DNA of 64,000 nucleotides from Heterocephalus glaber (Eukaryota; Chordata; Mammalia; Rodentia; Bathyergidae): the NCBI RefSeq assembly GCF_000247695.1, contig NW_004624854.1:3578630-3642629 (forward strand). The letters are read 5' to 3'. The translations under genes and the position numbers were made by a program. Each line of letters starts with the position of its first letter. Positions within the stretch are counted from its first letter, which is position 1. A model generated the notes under the pieces. That model was given only the letters and a program-made list of their open reading frames with translations. It was not told where the DNA came from and did no database searches. Below, piece after piece: positions 59,165 to 64,000 of the stretch.

Positions 59165-59690
59165 AATTAATTTTATTGGAACATTTAAGGTATACAATAC
59201 AATGACATTCATCATTGAAAATTTGAAAAACCAATCTCCCTTGGTTCTTATTTTTTCCCCATTCACCTGCCCTCCCTTCAACCCCTCCATCACTTGCTAT
59301 TTACAAAGACTTTGTTTCCATTTTTTTATTTCCTCATATTATTCCATTCCTTTCTTTCCTTTCCCCTACCTCTCTCACTTCCCCTTCCCCTTTGCCCCTT
59401 TTCTTCCCATTTTACATTATCTATTATACCGTTTAGTCCTTATTTACACTTTCAGTTTCTCACTCTAGAGAAACTATTCAGTATTTACACATGTGTGTCC
59501 TTTTTATTTCACTTAAGAGTACGGCCTCAATGTGCATCCATTTAGCTATAAATGTCTCTAATTTCTCATTTTTTATGGCTGAGTAGTACTCCATTTCATT
59601 TTTTTAAAAAACTACATTTTCTTTATCCAGTGTCCAGTTGGTGGGCAATTGGGCTGCTTCCAAGTTTTAACTATTACAAACTGTGCAGCT
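59165..59690 (-). other. L1 3' UTR with G-rich polypurine tract
   Basis: On the minus strand 59270-59460 is almost all purine, with GGGG runs at 59395-59398, 59387-59390, 59381-59384 and 59363-59366. A conserved G-rich polypurine tract able to form a G-quadruplex is a known trait of mammalian L1 3' UTRs. An aataaa signal lies near 59175. Frames on + over this tract (59067-59468, 59294-59545) are artefacts. Confidence 0.8.
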
Positions 59691-62600
59691 ATGAACATGG
59701 GTGCACATATATTGCTGTGGTATGATTCTTGAATTCTTTGGGGAAGATACCCAACAGGGGAATACCTGGGTCAAATGGGAATTTCAGTTCTACATTTGAG
59801 GTATGTCCATACTGATTTTCACAGATTGGTTGCACCAATCTGCACTCCCACCAGCAGTGGGGTAAAGTTCCTCTTTCCCCACACCTGTGCCAGCATTTGT
59901 TATTGGTTGATTTCATGATAGCAGCCATTCTTTCTGGGGTGAAGTGGAATCTCAGCATTGTTTTCATTTGCAACTCTCCAATGACCAGTGGTGTTGAACA
60001 TTTTTTCATAAGTTTATTTGCTATTACTAATTCTTTTTCTGAGAAATGTCTGCTCATTTCAGATGCTCATTTTTGGATTGGGTCTTAAATGTAGGTGGTC
60101 TAATGTTTTTTAAGTTCTTTATCGATTCTAGACAGTAGACCGTTGTCTGAGGTACAGCTGGTGAAATTTTTTTCCCAACTTGTGGGTTATCTCTTCACAC
60201 TGTTGGTGATTTCTCTTGCTGTGCAGAAGCTTTTTAATAAGAAGAGATCCCACTTGGTGATGGTTTCTGTTAGTTCATAGGCAACTGAGGTTTTGTTCAT
60301 AAAATCTTTTCATGCACCAGTTCTTCAAGAGTTCTACCTACCCTCTGCTCTAGCCAGTTCAGCATTTCAGTTTTAATATTTAGATCTTTACTCCACTTCA
60401 ATTTTAGTTTAGTGCATGGTGAGAGATATAGGTCTAGTTTTAATCTTTGGCAAGTTGAAACCCAATTTTTCCAGCATCATTTATTAAAAAGGTTACCTTT
60501 CCTCCAGTGAGGGTGTTTGGCTCCTATGTTGAAGATAAGGTGGCTGAGCGTGTCTGGAGTTGTTTCTGCATAATCTGTTCCACTGGTTCTCAAGTCTGTT
60601 TCTTTGTCAATACCATGCTGTTTTTACCACAGTAGCTTTGCAGCATAGTTTCAAGTTGGGGGTTGTGATACCCCTTGCCATATCTCTGTTCCCTAGAATA
60701 CCTTTCTAGGTCTCTTCTTGTTCAAAATGAATTTTTGGATTGTTTTCTCAAAGTCAGTGAAGCATGCTGTTGGGATTTCAATTGGGATTACATTGAATCT
60801 ATATAGCAATTTTGGAAGTATGGCCATTTTCAATATATTGGTGCTTCCTACCCAGGATCAAGGGATGTCTTTCCATTTTCTGATATCCTCTTCAATCTCT
60901 CTTTTCAGAGTGGTATAGTTTTCAGAGAAGAGGTTTTTGATCTCTTTTGTTATGTTTATTCATAGGTATTTCAAATTTTTGGATGCTATTGTGAAAGGAA
61001 TTGTTTGCCCTATTTCTCTCTCAGTGAGTCTGTTGTTCATGTAGAGCAAAGCTATTGATTTCTGTGTGTTGAGCTTGCATCCAGCTACTTAACTGAATTT
61101 GGTTATTAAGTCTAGAAGATTTTGGTGGAGTTCTTGGGGTCTTCTATATACAGTAACATGTCATCTGCAAATAATGACAATTTGACTTCTTCGTTTCCTA
61201 TCTTTATTCCTTTTATTTCTTTCTCTTGTCTAATTGCTGTGGCTATTGTTTTCAAAACTATATTGAATAGGAGTGGTGATAGTGGACATCCTTGTCTTGT
61301 TTCTGATTTTAGTGTGAAAGATTTCAGTTTTTGACCATTTAGTATGATACTGGCTGTTGGTTTTTCATAGATGGCTTTTATCAGATTGAGGTAGAGAGCT
61401 ATTCCAATTTTTTGTAGGGTTTTTATCATAAATGCATGTTGGATTTTGTCGATTGATTTTCTACATCTATTGAGATTACCATATGGTTTATGTCCTTGGC
61501 CTATTGATATAATGTATTACATTGATTAATTTGTGTATGTTGAACCATCCCACCATCCCTGGGATGAATCTCACTTGATCAGGGTAACTGATCTTCTTGA
61601 TGATCTTCTGCATTCTATTTGCCAGTATCTTATTAAGGAATTTTGAATCTATATTCATTTGTGAGATTGGCCTATAGCTCTCTTTTTCAGTTCGGTCTTT
61701 CTCTGCTTTGGGTATCAAGGTGATTCTTGTTTAGAAGAATGAATTTGGGAATATTGCTTCCTTTTCAATTTCATTGAAGAGTTTAAATAGTAGTGGCAGT
61801 AGATCCTCTCTAAATGTCTTATAGAATTCAGCAGTAAAGCCATCAAGACCTGTGCTTTTCTTAGTTGGTAAGTTCTTAATTATGTTTTCAATTTCATTGA
61901 TTGATATGGTTGATATGAGGTTGTTTAGAATTTTTAGTTCTTCTTCGTTCAACTTTGGTAATTCATACGTATCTAGGAATCTGTCCATTGCTTCTGTGTT
62001 TTCCTTCTTATTGGAGTATAGGTTCTGGAAGTAGGTATTGATAATCCTCTGGATTTCTGCTGGGTCAATTGTAATTTCATCCCTAATTGTGTGGAATTGG
62101 GCCTTTTGTTTCCTTTTTCTGATAAGGTTGGCTTAGGGTTTGTCAATTTTGTTTATTCTTTTGAATAACCAACTCTTGGCTTCATTGATTTTTTGTATTG
62201 TTCTCTTAGTCTCCATTGCATTGATTTCTGCTCTGAACTTTATAATTTCCTCCCTTGTATGAGCTTTGGGTGTGTCCTGCTCTTCTTTTTCTAGAAGCTT
62301 GAGGTTCAGCATCAGGTTGTTTAATTGGGCTTGCTCTGTTTTCCTAATATGAATATTCATTGCTATGAATTTCCCTCCTAAGACTGCTTTCATTTTGTCC
62401 CAAAAATTCAGATATGTTGTATTGTCATTGTCATTTAGTTGTAGGAACTGTCTGATTTCTTCTTTAATTTCCTCTGTGGCTCATTGGTTATTCATAAGTG
62501 TGTTGTTCAACTTCCATGTGTTTATGAAGTTTTTGCAGTTTCTTTTGCTATGGATCTCCAATTTCATTGCACTATGGTCTGATAATATACAGGGCATAAC

Positions 62601-63260
62601 TTCAATTCTTTTACACTTACCTAAAAATGTGCTATGAGCGAGTATGTGGTCTATTTTGGAAAACAACTGGTGCACAGCTGAAAAGAATGTGTATTCTGAT
62701 TTTGTGGGGTGAAACACTCTATAAACATCTTTTAAGCTCATTTGTTCAAGGGTTTGATTGAGTTCTGGTATTTCTCTGCTTGTGTTTTGTCTAGTTGATC
62801 TATCTGTGACAGTGGGGTGTTGAGGTCCCCCACTACTATTGCATTAGTACCTATTTGATTTTTCATGTCCATTTGTATTTGTTTTACATAGTTGGGTGCA
62901 CTATTGCTTGGTGCATATATATTTATGATTGTCATCTCTTCCTCTTGGATTGTTCCCTTTACAAGAATATTGTGTCCTTCTTTGTCTCTCTTAATCAGTG
63001 TTGGCTTGAAATCCACTTAATCTGCAAAGAGGATAGCTACTCCTGCTTTTTTTCAGGTTTCTGTCACATGGAGTATTGTTTTCCACCCTTTAACTTTCAG
63101 TCTATGAGTTTCTTTTTGAATTAAGTGTTTTTCTTGAATGCAGCATATTGTTGGATCTTGCTTCTTTTCCCATTCTACCAATGTATTTCTTGTGATTGAT
63201 GAATTGAGACCATTAACATTTTGATTGTTATAACTGATACAGATTGACTTATCATTGTCA
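59690..63260 (-). pseudogene. L1 ORF2 (endonuclease-reverse transcriptase), broken
   Basis: Encoded the protein that nicks target DNA and copies L1 RNA in place. In order: endonuclease start (NTLVEWEKKQDPTICCIQE, near 63170), INIYAPSN and VVGDLNTPLSQID (62738-63016), SDHSAMKLEI (62481-62741); linker (62133-62393); RT with PTKKSTGLDGFTAEFY (61731-61988), [20 protein letters not shown] (61488-61718), [12 protein letters not shown] and the catalytic FADD at 61160-61171 (61112-61429); C-terminal Cys/His-rich CWHRCGERGTLPHCWWEC at 59842-59895. The intact protein is about 1,270 residues; here it is split over at least seven frames by stops and indels. Confidence 0.92.
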
Positions 63261-63296
63261 TGACTTTTCTTTTTGTTGGACTCTCCCCCTTTGCAT

Positions 63297-64000
63297 TTAA
63301 TTTCCTGTCATTCCTGATGGATTCATTCTGCTGGGCTTCCTGGTGTTGTGACCCTCATTGTCTTTTCCGACGATATTGTCTAAAATTTTTTGGAGTGCTG
63401 GTTTGGCATTTATGAAGTTCCTAAGGTGCTCTTTGTCATGAAAGTATCTTATTTCTCCATCAATTCTGAAAGATACAGGGTACATCAATATTGGTTAGAG
63501 GCTGCTTTCCTTTAGGGATTAAAATACATCACTCCCAGCTCTTCTTGCCTGCAGGGTTTGTTTGGAGAAGTCTGCTGTGATTCTAAGGGGTCTCCATTTT
63601 AGGTGATTTGTTTCTTTTCTCTAACTACTTGTAGAATTTTGTTCTTCTGCTGGCTTTCTGGAATCTTAACTATTATATGCCTATGTGTAGGGCTTTTTTG
63701 ATCAAGGCTATCCAGGGTCACTTATCTGTATGTCAAGTTCTTTTCCCCTGCTTGGGACGTTTTCTGCCCTCACATCTGTGAACAATTTTTTTATGTCATC
63801 TGCACTCCCTCCTCTTTCGTCATTGACTCTGATCAATCTTATGTTATTCCTCTTTGCATTGTCTAGAAGCTATTGGATTGATTTCTCATGGTCCCTTACT
63901 ATTTTAAAGCAATTTTTCTTTTCTTGGTCACTAATTGCATTCCTATCTTCTATATCTGAAATTCTGTCCTCACGTTGGCTCATTCTGCTGTATAAACTTT
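63297..64000 (-). pseudogene. L1 ORF1 (RNA-binding chaperone), broken, partial
   Basis: The ORF1 protein binds L1 RNA as a trimer. The clearest part is the C-terminal domain, 63488 to 63297: VSFRIDGEIRYFHDKEHLRN followed by FINAKPALQKIL, matching the L1 ORF1 CTD (FEGE...F.D...LREF...KPALQ). Upstream, text such as caggcaagaagagctggg (63551 region reversed) and the polar stretch starting ATGAGCC near 63982 (SQREDRISDIEDRN) represent the RRM and coiled coil. Frameshifts and stops interrupt it, and the N terminus lies beyond the window. Confidence 0.85.

Larger units (their letters stand above)
59165..64000 (-). mobile_element. LINE-1, near full length, runs off right edge
   Basis: The most recent large insertion by its readability. 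On the minus strand it runs ORF1 (right edge to 63297), short inter-ORF spacer, ORF2 (about 63260 to 59690) and 3' UTR to about 59165, where gttccaataaaatt supplies a poly(A) signal. Only the 5' UTR and the start of ORF1 lie outside the window. Multiple stops and frameshifts break both frames, so it is dead, although many ORF2 motifs still read clearly. The right target-site duplication is out of view, so the left end cannot be fixed to the base. Confidence 0.93.

Noticed and set aside
59067..59545. Plus-strand frames of 133 and 83 codons rich in Pro/Phe/Ser
   Set aside because: They are the complement of the L1 3' UTR polypurine tract.
1..64000. CRISPR arrays, phage, operons, toxin-antitoxin or other bacterial systems
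   Set aside because: No regularly spaced repeats, no dense coding and no ribosome-binding pattern; the DNA is mammalian with SINEs, LINEs and LTRs.

Overview
The window is mammalian nuclear DNA, AT-rich and poor in genes, built mostly from layers of retrotransposons. I found no intact protein-coding gene, no tRNA or rRNA gene and no prokaryote-type system. The short open frames in the window are mostly chance frames or pieces of repeats. The organism looks like a non-muroid rodent. It has tRNA-derived ID-like SINEs with recognisable pol III A and B boxes, 7SL-derived B1 monomers, and chimeric B1 + ID elements (B1-dID type). I saw no murine B2 or B4. That mix fits squirrel-related or beaver/castorimorph rodents, but I cannot name a species from sequence alone.

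Layout. 1-17.5 kb: mostly unclassified AT-rich DNA with two ID SINEs, a GC-richer block near 2 kb, a possible broken coding fragment near 6 kb, one minus-strand MaLR-type LTR and two ancient MIR SINEs. 17.5-21 kb: an old plus-strand LINE-1 carrying an ID insertion, a B1 insertion and two large purine microsatellites. 23.5-30 kb: an MLT1-type LTR with an unexpectedly CpG-rich core, two neighbouring B1-family SINEs, a second old L1 split by an ID, and a CpG-rich unique block with an exon-like segment on the minus strand. 30-41.6 kb: mostly unique DNA with small repeats. 41.6-43.2 kb: a retroelement stack (MaLR LTR, B1-dID, MLT2-like LTR with two more SINEs). 43-51 kb: unique DNA with old MIR/L2 pieces. 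51-53.4 kb: a MaLR element with both LTRs, both in minus orientation. 54.6-58.3 kb: an L2 piece and ancient minus-strand L1 pieces. 59.2-64 kb: a much younger minus-strand L1 covering the 3' UTR, ORF2 and most of ORF1, which runs off the right edge.

How the parts relate. Nesting gives a relative order: MIR, L2, MLT1 and ancient L1 first; then the MaLR and MLT2 LTRs and the 17.5-kb L1; then B1 and B1-dID; then ID elements, some still with clean target-site duplications. The right-hand L1 is also comparatively recent by its alignability. All open frames in the L1 copies are broken, so none looks autonomous.

Nothing here looks like an undescribed biological system. The leads most worth checking are the exon-like CpG-rich block at 29.7-30.0 kb, the CpG-rich core of the old LTR at 24.7 kb, and a few unique stretches that read like conserved non-coding elements. 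Family names come from recall of consensus features, not from a database search.
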